In this document: positions 1 to 9,037 of the stretch, piece after piece | Numbering within the stretch: the stretch's first letter is position 1 | Layout of the letters: the number at the start of each line of letters is the position of its first letter | Assembly (NCBI RefSeq): GCF_007004735.1 | Contig: NZ_SSNL01000006.1 | Location: 248,001 to 312,000, forward strand | Length of the DNA: 64,000 nucleotides | From: Salinigranum halophilum | GTDB taxonomy: Archaea; Halobacteriota; Halobacteria; Halobacteriales; Haloferacaceae | Reading direction: 5' to 3' | Position numbers and translations under genes: made by a program | The notes under the pieces: model-generated | What the model saw: only the letters and a program-made list of their open reading frames with translations | Told to the model about the DNA's origin: nothing | Databases searched by the model: none

Positions 1-1788
1 CTCCCGCATCGGAGACACGAGCACCCCGTCGAGGCTGGCTGTCGGGTCGAACGCGCGAACTGCGGCTATGAGGTCGTCGTAGACGTTGCCCGCACGGTCC
101 GGGTCGACGTCGAGGGCGACACCCCCCGCGTCGGACTTGTGGACGATGTCTGGGGTTACGATCTTTAGTGCGACCGGCCCGTCAAAGTCGGCCGCTGCTG
201 ATACGGCTTCGTCAGGATTGGTCACGAACTCGAACGGTGTAACCGGGAGCCCACTTGCCGCGAGGGCACGCTTCGATTCGAGCTCCGAGAGCTGGCTCCG
301 ACCCTCGGAGATGGAACCGTCGGCTGGATCTGGTGCAGGGTCGTGGGCGAGGCGAAAATCACTGCTTTCGGCCAGCGCCCGGGAACGAGCACCGTACGTC
401 GACACGGCCGCCAGGGTCGCACTGGCGACGTCGAGCGACTCGAGGACCGGGACCCCCCGCTCTCGGAGGACGGCATGCGGCGCCGTGTCGAACCCTTCGT
501 AGGCGCTTTGGACGACGATTGGCGTCTCGTAGTCGGCCACGAGGTTGGCTAGCTCCGTCGCGGCCTCCACCTCGACGTCTGTGTACTGCTCGGCGAACCG
601 GATCCCGTATCCACCGAAGAGGCCGGTCAGCAAGAGCGCATCCACATTAGGATCAGCTAAGATCGCCGCAGCGCAGTCAACGAACACGGACTGGTCCTCG
701 TCGGTCCCCCCTGCAACGTCAACCGGGTTGACCACACTTGCAGCGTCCGGGAGGCTCTCGCGGAGGCGAGCCTGCGTGGACTCACTGAGGCGTGGGACCG
801 ACAGTCCACGCTCGGCGAGGGCGTCGGCCGCGAGCGTCGCGTGACCACCCCCATCAGCGAGGACGCCGACGTTCAAGCCGTCCGGGCGGGGGAGTGACGC
901 CAGCGCGTTCGCGACGTTCAGTAGTTCGTCGGAGCGGTCCACGCTGACAACTCCTGCCTGTTCGAGGACAGAGTCGGTCACAGCCGCGTCACCGGCGAGC
1001 GAACCGGTGTGAGACGACGCCGAGCGCTTCCCGACCACAGACCGGCCGCTCTTGAGGACGACGACTGGCGTCTCGGTGACGACCTCTCGGGCCTGTTGTA
1101 AGAACGCGCGCCCGTCGCTCAATCCTTCGACGTAACAGACGATCACCTCGGTCTCGGGGTCGGCGTTGAGATACGGAAGATACTCGTGGAACTGCAGATC
1201 GGCTTCGTTGCCGACGCCGACGTAGTGGCTGAACCCAACACCGTCGCGCGTCGCGGCCTCAGTGAACAGCGATATCGCCATATTCCCGCTCTGACAGAGT
1301 AACGCGAGGCCGCCTTCAGGGACTGTGTCCGTTCCGACGAGATTCAGGCCCCGGTGGACGTTGATCATCCCGGAGGTGTTCGGGCCAATCAGTCTAATGC
1401 CCTGTTCGCGGGCGAGCGAGACGATTTCGTCCTCAAGCGACTGTCCCTCCTCGCCCATCTCGCCGAACCCGACTGCAACGACAACCGCGCCAGCGAGGTC
1501 GGTTCCCTCGCAATCTTCGAGCACGCTTGGGACGACTTCAGCGGGCGTGACGATGAGCGCAAGATCGACGCGCTCGGGGATCGCAGAGACAGTCGGATAG
1601 ACCCGCAAGCCTCTGATTTCGTCGGCATGTGGGTTAACCGGATAGATCTCACCGTCGTAGCCGCCCTCGTGGAGAGTTTCGATGGCCTGATAGCCCCGTT
1701 TGGTCTCGTCGGTCGAGGCACCGACCACCGCGACCACGTCGGGGTCCATGATGCGGTCGATATCTGTTGTGTCGACCGACACACTCAC
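1..1788 (-). CDS. Acyl-CoA synthetase, NDP-forming (acetate-CoA ligase family), 3' end beyond window
   Basis: This is a fused alpha-beta ADP-forming acyl-CoA synthetase, which interconverts acyl-CoA + ADP + Pi with acid + CoA + ATP. The visible part (about 596 codons) runs from the CoA-binding Rossmann domain with GASTDETKRGY near residue 20, through the succinyl-CoA-ligase-like domain with the phosphohistidine-loop region LCQSGNMA and the conserved SSHTGSLAGD, into an ATP-grasp domain with PVALKIVTPDIVHKSDAGG. The frame is still open at base 1, so about 100 residues are missing. I chose GTG at 1788 because it overlaps the hydratase stop by 4 nt (GTGA); GTG at 1782 is the alternative. Together with the hydratase it suggests fatty or aromatic acid degradation. 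The acyl substrate cannot be read from sequence. Confidence 0.93.
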   Translation of the reverse strand, partial: MSVSVDTTDIDRIMDPDVVAVVGASTDETKRGYQAIETLHEGGYDGEIYPVNPHADEIRGLRVYPTVSAIPERVDLALIVTPAEVVPSVLEDCEGTDLAGAVVVAVGFGEMGEEGQSLEDEIVSLAREQGIRLIGPNTSGMINVHRGLNLVGTDTVPEGGLALLCQSGNMAISLFTEAATRDGVGFSHYVGVGNEADLQFHEYLPYLNADPETEVIVCYVEGLSDGRAFLQQAREVVTETPVVVLKSGRSVVGKRSASSHTGSLAGDAAVTDSVLEQAGVVSVDRSDELLNVANALASLPRPDGLNVGVLADGGGHATLAADALAERGLSVPRLSESTQARLRESLPDAASVVNPVDVAGGTDEDQSVFVDCAAAILADPNVDALLLTGLFGGYGIRFAEQYTDVEVEAATELANLVADYETPIVVQSAYEGFDTAPHAVLRERGVPVLESLDVASATLAAVSTYGARSRALAESSDFRLAHDPAPDPADGSISEGRSQLSELESKRALAASGLPVTPFEFVTNPDEAVSAAADFDGPVALKIVTPDIVHKSDAGGVALDVDPDRAGNVYDDLIAAVRAFDPTASLDGVLVSPMRE

Positions 1789-2585
1789 TCCCCCTCGAAC
1801 GACGGATCTCGTCCCTCGGCGAACGCGTCGACCCCTTCCTGCCAGTCGTCAGTCGCCATGCAGGCCAGCAGGGCCTCAGCCTCGGCGGTCAGCATGTCGT
1901 CGCGTGTGGCCGTCCCGACTCGGCCGAACTGCTTTTTGGCGAACTCCATCGGGATAGGCGCGTGCTGCACGAGGGTTTCGGTTAACTCCCTTACGGCTCC
2001 CTCCAACTCGGAGGCCGGATGAGCGCTGGTGGCAACACCCTCCTCTGCGGCCTCGTCTCCGGTGAGCGTGGCCGCCGAGAGGATGAGTTCTTTCGCCCGG
2101 GCTGCTCCCACGCGCTGGCTGAGGGTGTACGAGACACCCCCGCCCACGTACGTGCCGACCCCGACCTCGGGGAACCGAAATTCGGCGTCATCCGCTGCCA
2201 GAACGAAATCCGCGCTGAGTGCCAACTCTGCGCCAGCACCAATCGCGTACCCGTCCACCTTCGCGACGACAGGTTGGGGGTGTGTCTGAACCGCTCTACA
2301 GGTGTTCTGTGCAGCCCAAACGTAGTCACGCCGCTCTTTTGGAGTGCGACGCGTCTCGTCGTGCTGCTGCATGTCTGCGCCGGCACAGAAGGCGCGGCCC
2401 TCCCCTTCGAGAACGACCACCCGGGCATCCTCGCTGGCTGCACGGTCGAGCCCTTCCCGAACGCCCTCGTACAGCGCTGGGGTCACGGCGTTGAGGCTGT
2501 CCGGCCGGTTCAATCGGATGGAGGAGACAGCCCCGTCTCGGTGGTAGATGGTCGGGGGGTCTCTTGTGGTGTCTTTCTGGTTCAT
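1785..2585 (-). CDS. Enoyl-CoA hydratase/isomerase (crotonase) family protein
   Basis: A 266-residue crotonase-fold enzyme, which would hydrate or isomerise enoyl-CoA thioesters. The N-terminal IRLNRPDSLNAV and the oxyanion-hole segment FCAGADMQQ are typical, followed by GAELALSADFVLAADDAEF and FPEVGVG, which carries the usual catalytic-region glutamate. The start MNQKDTT at 2585 is preferred over an in-frame ATG at 2624, because the extra 13 residues fall outside the family and overlap the TATA-like region. It is translationally coupled to the downstream acyl-CoA synthetase. The exact substrate is unknown. Confidence 0.93.
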   Translation of the reverse strand: MNQKDTTRDPPTIYHRDGAVSSIRLNRPDSLNAVTPALYEGVREGLDRAASEDARVVVLEGEGRAFCAGADMQQHDETRRTPKERRDYVWAAQNTCRAVQTHPQPVVAKVDGYAIGAGAELALSADFVLAADDAEFRFPEVGVGTYVGGGVSYTLSQRVGAARAKELILSAATLTGDEAAEEGVATSAHPASELEGAVRELTETLVQHAPIPMEFAKKQFGRVGTATRDDMLTAEAEALLACMATDDWQEGVDAFAEGRDPSFEGE

Positions 2586-2727
2586 GTGCGAACTGCTACC
2601 TAAGCTCTCAGGGGCAATCCACATAAATTTTATCTCGATACAAATTTAGGGGCTATAATTAGCAAAAAGTTTGAATTAGAGTCTACAATCTGCGAAAGAT
2701 TATTATGGCAGTCTGTAGAACAGTAGC
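2586..2727. promoter_or_regulatory. Divergent promoter region between the hydratase and the ABC importer
   Basis: This AT-rich gap separates the two divergent operons. On the plus strand, the TATA-like AGATTATTATGG at about 2697-2708 lies roughly 26 nt before the ATG at 2728, which fits a leaderless mRNA. On the minus strand, ATAAAATTTATG at about 2623-2634 would start transcription near 2600, about 15 nt before the hydratase ATG. Confidence 0.55.
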
Positions 2728-3906
2728 ATGCCAATGTCGAACATAGACATGCGCAAACGACGTAACGTGCTGAAAGCGGCCGGCGTGGGGATGGTGACGG
2801 CCCTCGCAGGCTGCACTGGCGGCGGTGGCTCCGGGTCGGGGTCAAGCGGAAACGCGGGGTCGGGAACGGAGTCCAGTTCCGGTTCGACGTCGACGAGTCA
2901 GTCAGGATCAGGTTCGGAATCGAGTGGCGGTGGGACGCTTCGGTTCCTCGGGTTCGGCGGGAACACACAGAAGTCCCAGATGTCTGTCTTTGAGGGGTGG
3001 AGCCAGGAGACCGGAGCGACAGTGAAGGGGACGTCCGCAGGTGGCACGACGGAGATGATCTCGCTCATCAAGCAGAATCCTGGCTCTTTCGACATCGTCG
3101 CATTGAACGATACCGGGATGGCGCGCGCACAACAGGAGGGGGTGATCGAGCCACTCGATCTCTCGAAGGTGCCGAACTACGAGAAGAACATCAAAGAGTC
3201 CGCCCGGTCGCTCTCGTTCAACATGAACGGCGACGAGACGATGGGGCTCATTCGTGAGAACGGTGCCACGGGCTTCGCGTACAACACAGAGAAAGTCGAT
3301 GGGGAACTGAACTCCTGGGACGCACTGCTCGATTCGAAGTACGAAGGGAAGGTGTCGCTCATCGACCGGACGATCGACCGCCTGTCGAACAGCGCGGCGG
3401 CAGCGGGACTCAACATCAACGAGGTGCCGGATAACCAGTCGAAGACCGATCAGATGTTCGAGCGGGCCGAAAAGGAGAACCAGAACGTCTTCTCGTACTG
3501 GGGAGACGGCGCCACATCGATCCGTTACCTTCGCCAGGAGAACGCCTGGATATGTGAAGCGTGGGGCGGCCGCGTGCTCGCACTGCAAGAAGAAGGCTAC
3601 GACCACATCGAGTACGTCATTCCGAAAGAGGGGGCAATGGGCTGGGCCGACAACCTCGCGGTCGTCAAGGGGTCCGAGAGCCGCGAGTTGGCCCACGAGC
3701 TGCTGAACTACACCTACAAGCGGGAGAACCTGCTCACTCTCTCGGATGACATGAACTACACCGTGCAGGTGAAGAACCCTCCGAGTGAGATGCAGCAGCT
3801 GCCCGACTACGCACCGGCAGAAGACCTCGCCTTCCGCAACTGGGAGAAAGTCCTCCCGAAACAGGACGTGTGGACTCAGCGACTGGACAAAATCAAACAG
3901 AGTTGA
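2728..3906 (+). CDS. ABC transporter substrate-binding lipoprotein, spermidine/putrescine (PotD) type
   Basis: A 392-residue extracellular solute-binding protein. The N-terminus has a Tat-type signal (RKRRNVLKAAG) and the lipobox LAGC near residue 30, so it should be exported folded and anchored by a lipidated cysteine. A Gly/Ser/Glu-rich linker typical of haloarchaeal lipoproteins follows, then a PotD-like binding domain (ETGATVKGTSAGGTTEM, PGSFDIVALNDTGMARAQQEG, VYAF-type C-terminal lobe). It is the first gene of a four-gene importer operon. Ligand prediction is unsafe: polyamine, iron and thiamine binders share this fold. ATG 2728 fits the promoter spacing; ATG 2734 is possible. Confidence 0.92.
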   Translation: MPMSNIDMRKRRNVLKAAGVGMVTALAGCTGGGGSGSGSSGNAGSGTESSSGSTSTSQSGSGSESSGGGTLRFLGFGGNTQKSQMSVFEGWSQETGATVKGTSAGGTTEMISLIKQNPGSFDIVALNDTGMARAQQEGVIEPLDLSKVPNYEKNIKESARSLSFNMNGDETMGLIRENGATGFAYNTEKVDGELNSWDALLDSKYEGKVSLIDRTIDRLSNSAAAAGLNINEVPDNQSKTDQMFERAEKENQNVFSYWGDGATSIRYLRQENAWICEAWGGRVLALQEEGYDHIEYVIPKEGAMGWADNLAVVKGSESRELAHELLNYTYKRENLLTLSDDMNYTVQVKNPPSEMQQLPDYAPAEDLAFRNWEKVLPKQDVWTQRLDKIKQS

Positions 3907-3911
3907 GATTG

Positions 3912-4955
3912 ATGCTCGAAGTCAGGGGTTTCACGAAATACTACGGCGATCTCTGTGCAGTCGAGGACCTCTCGTTCCACATCGAGGAAGGGGAGTTCGT
4001 TACGTTACTGGGTCCCTCCGGCTGCGGCAAATCGACGACGTTGCACGCGATTGCCGGGCTTGTTGAGCCGACGGAGGGGAATATCTATCTTCGTGGCGAC
4101 GACGTGACCGACCTCCCACCCGAAAAGCGGAACATCGGGATGGCGTTTCAGTCTACTGCCCTGTTTCCGCACATGACCGTTCGCGAGAACATCGCTTACG
4201 GGTTGAAAATGCACGGCTACGCGAAGGCCGACGTGACCGACCGTGTCGAGGAGTCACTCGAACTCGTCGACATGCCTGAACATGGCCAGCACAAGCCGGG
4301 TGAGCTCTCCGGTGGCCAGCAACAGCGCGTCTCTCTGGCCCGTGCCCTGGCGTACGAGCCCGACATTCTCCTGTTGGACGAACCACTCACGGGGCTCGAC
4401 CGCGTCCTCCGTGACGAGATGCGTGGCTGGCTCAACCGGATTCAGCGCGAAGTTGGTGTCACGACGCTCTACGTCACGCACGATCAAGAGGACGCACTGT
4501 CGATGTCCGACACGGTCGTCGTCCTCAACGACGGCCGCGACCAACAGATCGACAGCCCCGAACGTATCTACGAGTCACCTACTAACCCGTTCGTCGCGGA
4601 GTTCGTCGGCAAGTCCACGCAGTTTACCGGAGAAGTCACCCACGAGAACGGCCAGGCCGTTGTTTACAATCAAGACAAACGGATCGAGTTGGACGGAGCG
4701 CAGTTTGCTGACGGCACCGCAGTTTCACTGTACGTTCGCCCCGAAGACATCGAAGTAAGCCACGAGGCAGTCGAGACGCAGAACGAACTCCGTGGGACGG
4801 TCACTGACGTCGCAAATCTCGGTAACCGTGCCGAGGTGTCAGTCGAACTCGGCACTGGTTCGACTGCACTCGCACATACGAATCGATTCCCTGACTTCTC
4901 AGTTGGCGATGAGGTGTACGTCCGATTCGACTCCCGACAGGTGATCGTTCTATGA
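3912..4955 (+). CDS. ABC transporter ATP-binding protein (PotA type)
   Basis: A 347-residue importer ATPase. Walker A GPSGCGKST is near residue 37, the Q-loop sits in GMAFQSTALFPHMTV, the signature is LSGGQQQRVSLARAL, Walker B is ILLLDEPL, and the H-loop is VTHDQEDALSMSD. A C-terminal TOBE domain (about residues 240-347) follows, as in PotA/UgpC proteins. The start at 3912 (MLEVRGF) is preferred over an ATG at 3870, which would overlap the substrate-binding gene by 37 nt and add residues foreign to the family. The gene overlaps the first permease by 4 nt. Confidence 0.95.
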   Translation: MLEVRGFTKYYGDLCAVEDLSFHIEEGEFVTLLGPSGCGKSTTLHAIAGLVEPTEGNIYLRGDDVTDLPPEKRNIGMAFQSTALFPHMTVRENIAYGLKMHGYAKADVTDRVEESLELVDMPEHGQHKPGELSGGQQQRVSLARALAYEPDILLLDEPLTGLDRVLRDEMRGWLNRIQREVGVTTLYVTHDQEDALSMSDTVVVLNDGRDQQIDSPERIYESPTNPFVAEFVGKSTQFTGEVTHENGQAVVYNQDKRIELDGAQFADGTAVSLYVRPEDIEVSHEAVETQNELRGTVTDVANLGNRAEVSVELGTGSTALAHTNRFPDFSVGDEVYVRFDSRQVIVL

Positions 4956-5815
4956 GCGTTCAGCGGTCGGGTCTGAACGGACTCACGCACCTGATCGGCG
5001 ATCGTCTTGAAGGCCGCGTTTCTAACCGCCATCTCGCAGGGTTCGGCGTCGGATTCGTCGGGCTTTTCTTTATCGTCCCAATCGCTCTGTTGGTCCCTGA
5101 GAGCCTTCACCTCGGGAGTGCGACGCCGTTCGAGTCCTATCGGCGGGTGACGAACGGCATCTACGTGAACGCGTTCGTCCGTTCGTTCCTGTACGGAGCG
5201 CTCACGACTGTCGTGACGCTCGCGCTGGCGTACCTGCTGTCGTACTTTCTCGTGTTCTCGTCCGACCGAGTCCGTCTCGGAATGACGCTCATCGTCGTTC
5301 CCCTCTGGATCGCGTACATCGTGCGGTACTTCGGGATTTTGCTGTTCTTGTCACCGGCCGGTCCGTTCGCCGATTTGACCGGGATCGAACCGGAGCTGCT
5401 CTTTACGACGCCTGCGGTGATCATCGGGCTCGCGAACGTCTACCTTCCGTTCGCGGTGTTGCCGATATACAACTCGCTCAACGCCATCGACGGGGCATTG
5501 ATCGACGCGTCTCGGGTCCTCGGTGCTGATAAGTGGCGAACCCTTGGCAAGGTGGTGTTCCCGCTCAGCCTTCCCGGACTGGTCGCAGCTGGGCTCATCG
5601 TCTTTATTCTTGCAGCCGGCTCGTTCCTCGGGCCAGCCGTCCTCGGTGGCCCGAAGCAGACGATGATCGCGAACGTCATCGCCCAGTCGTTCCTGGAGAA
5701 CTTCAATATCCAGTTCGCATCGGCACTCGCCGTCGTATACACCGTCTTGCTGGTTGGGCTCCTCTTGGTGTTCAATACAGTCTTCGACCTTCAGGAGGTG
5801 CTCGGGAACATATGA
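4952..5815 (+). CDS. ABC transporter permease (PotB type)
   Basis: A 287-residue membrane protein with about six hydrophobic segments. The first, FGVGFVGLFFIVPIALLVP, begins near residue 30. The cytoplasmic EAA loop that docks on the ATPase is clear: IDASRVLGADKWRTLGKVV, followed by FPLSLPGL. It overlaps both neighbouring genes by 4 nt (ATGA), which indicates translational coupling. It should form the transmembrane channel with the next gene product. Confidence 0.93.
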   Translation: MSVQRSGLNGLTHLIGDRLEGRVSNRHLAGFGVGFVGLFFIVPIALLVPESLHLGSATPFESYRRVTNGIYVNAFVRSFLYGALTTVVTLALAYLLSYFLVFSSDRVRLGMTLIVVPLWIAYIVRYFGILLFLSPAGPFADLTGIEPELLFTTPAVIIGLANVYLPFAVLPIYNSLNAIDGALIDASRVLGADKWRTLGKVVFPLSLPGLVAAGLIVFILAAGSFLGPAVLGGPKQTMIANVIAQSFLENFNIQFASALAVVYTVLLVGLLLVFNTVFDLQEVLGNI

Positions 5816-6600
5816 CTCAGACCACGACGGCTCGACTCGAAGGTCTCACGCTCCGCGTGATGGTCACGGTCGTGTTCGGGTTCTTGCTCCTCCCAGTCGT
5901 GATCGTCGTCCTGACGTCGTTCACGACACAGAGTTTCCCAGCCATCCCGCAGGAGGGAGTCTCGCTCACGTGGTACGCCGAACTGCTAGCAGACCAGAAA
6001 CTACTGGACGCGCTGACGGTGAGTCTCATCGTCGCGACTGCGTCTGCGGTCCTGTCGGCAATCGTCGGAACCATTGCCGCCGTCGGCTTCGTTCGAGGAG
6101 AGTTCCCTTACAAGGAACAGATCTCGACGGCTATGCTCTTACCGATCATCATTTCACCGGTCATTACCGGTATCGCGCTCGTTCGGTACTTCAGTACGGT
6201 CGGGCTCTCCTCGGGATATCCAGCACTCGTTCTTGGCCACACGGTGCTGTCGCTCCCGTACGTGTTCTTGTTGGTCCGTTCTGAGCTTCTGACCTTCGAT
6301 CAGGACCTCGAACGGGCCTCGCGGATCCTCGGTGCCGACCCAGTAACGACCTTCAGGCATGTGACCGGGCCCATCATCTCTCCTGCGATTCTCGCCGGTG
6401 GCTTCATCGCGTTCGTTGTCTCCTTCGGGGAGTTCACCGCAACGCAGTTCCTTATCTCACCCGACACCAGTACCGTGCCGGTCGTCATCTACACGATGCT
6501 CAGGACGGGCCTGACGCCGACGATCAACGCCCTTTCGGTGGTTTTGATCGTCGTCATGCTCCTCCTCGCACTGAGTAGTCGGCAACTCTCTTCTTCGTGA
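5812..6600 (+). CDS. ABC transporter permease (PotC type)
   Basis: A 262-residue second permease. Start ATG 5812 overlaps the upstream stop (ATGA); a longer in-frame extension back to 5533 lies inside potB and is rejected. The sequence has about six membrane helices, beginning with MVTVVFGFLLLPVVIVVLTS, and an EAA loop LERASRILGADPVTTFRHV. It completes the importer operon (binding protein, ATPase, two permeases). Confidence 0.93.
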   Translation: MTQTTTARLEGLTLRVMVTVVFGFLLLPVVIVVLTSFTTQSFPAIPQEGVSLTWYAELLADQKLLDALTVSLIVATASAVLSAIVGTIAAVGFVRGEFPYKEQISTAMLLPIIISPVITGIALVRYFSTVGLSSGYPALVLGHTVLSLPYVFLLVRSELLTFDQDLERASRILGADPVTTFRHVTGPIISPAILAGGFIAFVVSFGEFTATQFLISPDTSTVPVVIYTMLRTGLTPTINALSVVLIVVMLLLALSSRQLSSS

Positions 6601-6609
6601 GGCCCCCGC

Positions 6610-6825
6610 TTGGCCGATGTTGATTCATCGAACGGTGTGTCGGATCGCAGGCGGCATGTTACAGAGATACTCAATCGAACAGCTGTCATGCCCCCGACCG
6701 CGTGGGGCGAGAGGCGAGACCGCCTGTACGACCCCGAGTGCAGGTCACTACACGGCACGCTCGGCAGGAGTCTCCGCGATGCAGGCATCGATATCGCTCT
6801 CTACGACCTCACGACCCAAGCATAA
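6610..6825 (+). other. Doubtful 71-codon reading frame or gene remnant after the importer operon
   Basis: A TTG-started frame 9 nt after the permease stop could encode 71 residues ending in SLRDAGIDIALYDLTTQA. Codon choice in the second half looks haloarchaeal, but the first half does not, and I recognise no family. It may be the 3' remnant of a lost operon gene. The rest of 6601-6897 shows no other feature. Confidence 0.2.
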
Positions 6826-6897
6826 TCTGTGGAAATATCCGCGTTCTATGGGGCTGAACCACGCGCTGTATGGCGATTCACCAGCGCCCTTACGAGA

Positions 6898-7347
6898 TCA
6901 CTGTGACGACCACAGTGTCTCTATGCGTTGCTCTATTGCTGTGAGGACGGTGGAGTATACTTCGAGTGGATGGAGCGACGGGCGTTCGAGGTCGGTAATT
7001 TCGGTGGCAGACGGTGGCTTGTGGACATGCAATCGGGTGTTGTGCGCGTTCGGGTGCCGGTCCCAGCGACACTCCCAGCGTTCCCCGTCCTCGTGCTCTT
7101 CGACGTAGTGGACTGAGAAATCGCCAGTCGTGAACCATCGGATGTCGAGACGGACCGCTGTTACTGTGTCTGGATATCGTCCAGCGTCGAGCAGTCCACG
7201 AAGCAGTCGAGGTTCGTATGAATCCGGGTCGAACGCAGTCTCGGCGACGAGTGAATCGGACGACAGGTGTCGCTCCAGCAGGCGCAGCGTCTGTCTGTCC
7301 GCTGGCCCTGTCGAGCGCGGGGCCGAATCCTCCGGTGGCTGGCTCAT
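6898..7347 (-). CDS. DUF6516-like (TumE-type) small protein, putative toxin partner
   Basis: A 149-residue protein with a conserved core VTAVRLDIRWFTTGDFSVHYVE and the downstream motif WDRHPNAHN, followed by a His/Pro-rich segment. The same arrangement recurs in the protein at 8007-8459 (RLDIQWSELGMYSFHYVD, FDRHPNTHSPETHFHPPP), so the two are paralogues. By memory such proteins belong to the DUF6516/TumE-like group, often encoded with a winged-helix partner as a toxin-antitoxin pair. Its ATG immediately abuts the TAA of the upstream winged-helix gene. The toxin role is inference; no catalytic residues are known to me. Confidence 0.7.
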   Translation of the reverse strand: MSQPPEDSAPRSTGPADRQTLRLLERHLSSDSLVAETAFDPDSYEPRLLRGLLDAGRYPDTVTAVRLDIRWFTTGDFSVHYVEEHEDGERWECRWDRHPNAHNTRLHVHKPPSATEITDLERPSLHPLEVYSTVLTAIEQRIETLWSSQ

Positions 7348-7875
7348 TTAGGCCGGAATCAGATGCCCGTCATTCTGGGAGAGCTGGCGAGCAAGTTCGT
7401 ACAGCCGGATATCTCGAATCACGCCCTGCCACTCGCTGATGGCGGTCATCCGCTCGTGAATGGTTTCGTGACTATCGTGATCGAACACGTTGACAGCCGT
7501 TGGGTCGGTCGTCTCGAACTGCGCTTCGTATTCCGTTCGCTGGGCTTCAAGCGCCTCCACGCGGTCGATGATTGCTTCGATAGAGAGCTCGGTTGCGATT
7601 CGACTGGCGTCCTGCCATTCGAGATACCCCTCGTTACGTTCGTATGTTGCTGGGCGACTGTCTCTCTCGGCTCGAGCGATGCCCATCTCTGCCAAGCGAT
7701 CGAGGTGCTTTTTGGCGGCATTCGGAGAGCAGTCTGCAAGCTCAGCGATCTCGGTGTAGGCAGTCGGTGAGGTAACGCCGAGGACGACGTCGTAGACACG
7801 ACCAAACGTGTCTGTCCCCGTCTGCCACCGGCGCTGCGTATCGTCGGACGTGGGGGTCGGATCGAACTCGGTCAT
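7348..7875 (-). CDS. Winged-helix protein (DUF7342-type), putative antitoxin/regulator
   Basis: A 175-residue protein with a winged helix-turn-helix at about residues 25-80 (YTEIAELADCSPNAAKKHLDRL AEMGIA), then a helical C-terminal region. It shares its N-terminal pattern (W-TGTDTFGRVYDVV) with the protein at 8456-8968 (W-ADTTPFERVYEII), so the two cassettes are duplicates. It precedes and abuts the DUF6516-like gene. A DNA-binding antitoxin or autorepressor role is inferred from architecture. Confidence 0.75.
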   Translation of the reverse strand: MTEFDPTPTSDDTQRRWQTGTDTFGRVYDVVLGVTSPTAYTEIAELADCSPNAAKKHLDRLAEMGIARAERDSRPATYERNEGYLEWQDASRIATELSIEAIIDRVEALEAQRTEYEAQFETTDPTAVNVFDHDSHETIHERMTAISEWQGVIRDIRLYELARQLSQNDGHLIPA

Positions 7876-7899
7876 ATCTCTCTGTAGGCGGCTACTCTC

Positions 7900-7909
7900 A
7901 ATATATCTT
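7900..7909 (-). promoter_or_regulatory. TATA-like box for the winged-helix/DUF6516 cassette 1
   Basis: AAGATATATTG on the minus strand is centred about 28 nt upstream of the ATG at 7875. That spacing is typical of a leaderless archaeal transcript. Confidence 0.5.
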
Positions 7910-8006
7910 CTGATTTTTCAAATATATGCGCAACCGTGATGGGCTACCGAAACAGCAGACTCGCTCTCGCTCCCCGTCAGGGGCCCCGCTCGGGCCTATA
8001 CATTGA

Positions 8007-8459
8007 TTACGGCGGGTTTGATACGCTATTCAGCCGGTCGATGTCGTCGTCCTCGTAGGCTGCTCGCCACATCGCGTGGACAGCACGCGTCACGAGTGAG
8101 ACCTCGGTCACCTCGATGCAGGACGGTACGGCGGCCGACGTTGCGGCCTCGGGTGGCGGATGGAAATGGGTCTCGGGAGAGTGTGTATTCGGGTGGCGAT
8201 CGAAGCGCCAGTTGACGCCGTCGCTATCGACGTAGTGAAACGAATACATCCCGAGTTCGCTCCATTGGATATCGAGCCGAGCGCTGGCGGCGTCGCCAAG
8301 GCCGTCAGCGAGACTGATCTGCAGTTCCGTGGGGGCGACGACGTCATCGTACGCTGTTTCGTCGACTAACGGCTCGAGGTCGAGCCAGAGATCGCGAATC
8401 CGCTGGAGCGCCGGAAGATAAATTGGCCCGAACTCCCCGGCGCGGTCGTCATCGCTCAT
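8007..8459 (-). CDS. DUF6516-like (TumE-type) small protein, second copy
   Basis: A 150-residue paralogue of the protein at 6898-7347, with the shared RLDIQW...SFHYVD core and the FDRHPNTHSPETHFHPPP motif. The start MSDDDRAG at 8459 overlaps the upstream winged-helix stop by the ATGA arrangement; an extension to 8555 would run through that gene and is rejected. It forms a two-gene unit with 8456-8968. The function as a toxin is inferred only from the pairing. Confidence 0.7.
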   Translation of the reverse strand: MSDDDRAGEFGPIYLPALQRIRDLWLDLEPLVDETAYDDVVAPTELQISLADGLGDAASARLDIQWSELGMYSFHYVDSDGVNWRFDRHPNTHSPETHFHPPPEAATSAAVPSCIEVTEVSLVTRAVHAMWRAAYEDDDIDRLNSVSNPP

Positions 8460-8968
8460 ACAGCGAGCTGGTGGCTGGCCTCGTCGTAGGCGAGTGCGGC
8501 TTGGGCAACGGCGAGATTCTGTCGCGTTGTGCGCCACGCCGTAAGATCGTCCCACACCTCCGTCTCGTCGGCGTCGAGTTGCTGGGCAAGTTCCTCCGGT
8601 GACACCACGTCGTAGCGGTCCTCGTAGCGCCGGATATCGGCCTTCATCTCCTTGATGCCCTCGAGCAACTCCGTCCGAGTCGCTTCGTCGCGAAGTTCAC
8701 GGATCCGGGACATCAGCACCCGGTCGCTGTTGCGACGATACAGCGTTGTTTGGCCGTCTGGTTCCGTTTCTGCGAACCCGGTGTTTACGAGCGCCTTGCA
8801 GTGACGCCGGGCCGTCGGCTCGCTCACCAGCGCTCGATCGGCGATCTCGGCTGCTGACTGCCCCTCGTGGGTTTGTTCGATGATCTCGTACACGCGCTCG
8901 AACGGTGTGGTGTCTGCTTTCCAGTCGGCTTTGACCTGCTCGTTGACGTCGTCCCACGTCTCGGTCAT
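8456..8968 (-). CDS. Winged-helix protein (DUF7342-type), second copy
   Basis: A 170-residue protein with winged helix EIADRALVSEPTARRHCKALVNTGFAE at about residues 35-65 and a helical C-terminus. The start MTETWDD at 8968 is chosen because a TATA-like AAATTATTTG lies about 28 nt upstream (8993-9002). An extension to 9016 would run through that box. It overlaps the DUF6516-like partner by 4 nt. Together with 6898-7875 it makes a tandem pair of similar cassettes. Confidence 0.75.
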   Translation of the reverse strand: MTETWDDVNEQVKADWKADTTPFERVYEIIEQTHEGQSAAEIADRALVSEPTARRHCKALVNTGFAETEPDGQTTLYRRNSDRVLMSRIRELRDEATRTELLEGIKEMKADIRRYEDRYDVVSPEELAQQLDADETEVWDDLTAWRTTRQNLAVAQAALAYDEASHQLAV

Positions 8969-9037
8969 ACTGGGAGGTACGGACTCTAACGTCAAATAAT
9001 TTCTCAAGGAAAGCATTCTTTTCTAAACCGACCGCGA

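Noticed and set aside
2908-3696. 262-codon minus-strand frame inside the binding-protein gene
   Set aside because: It is antisense to a clearly recognisable PotD-like protein and has no family features.
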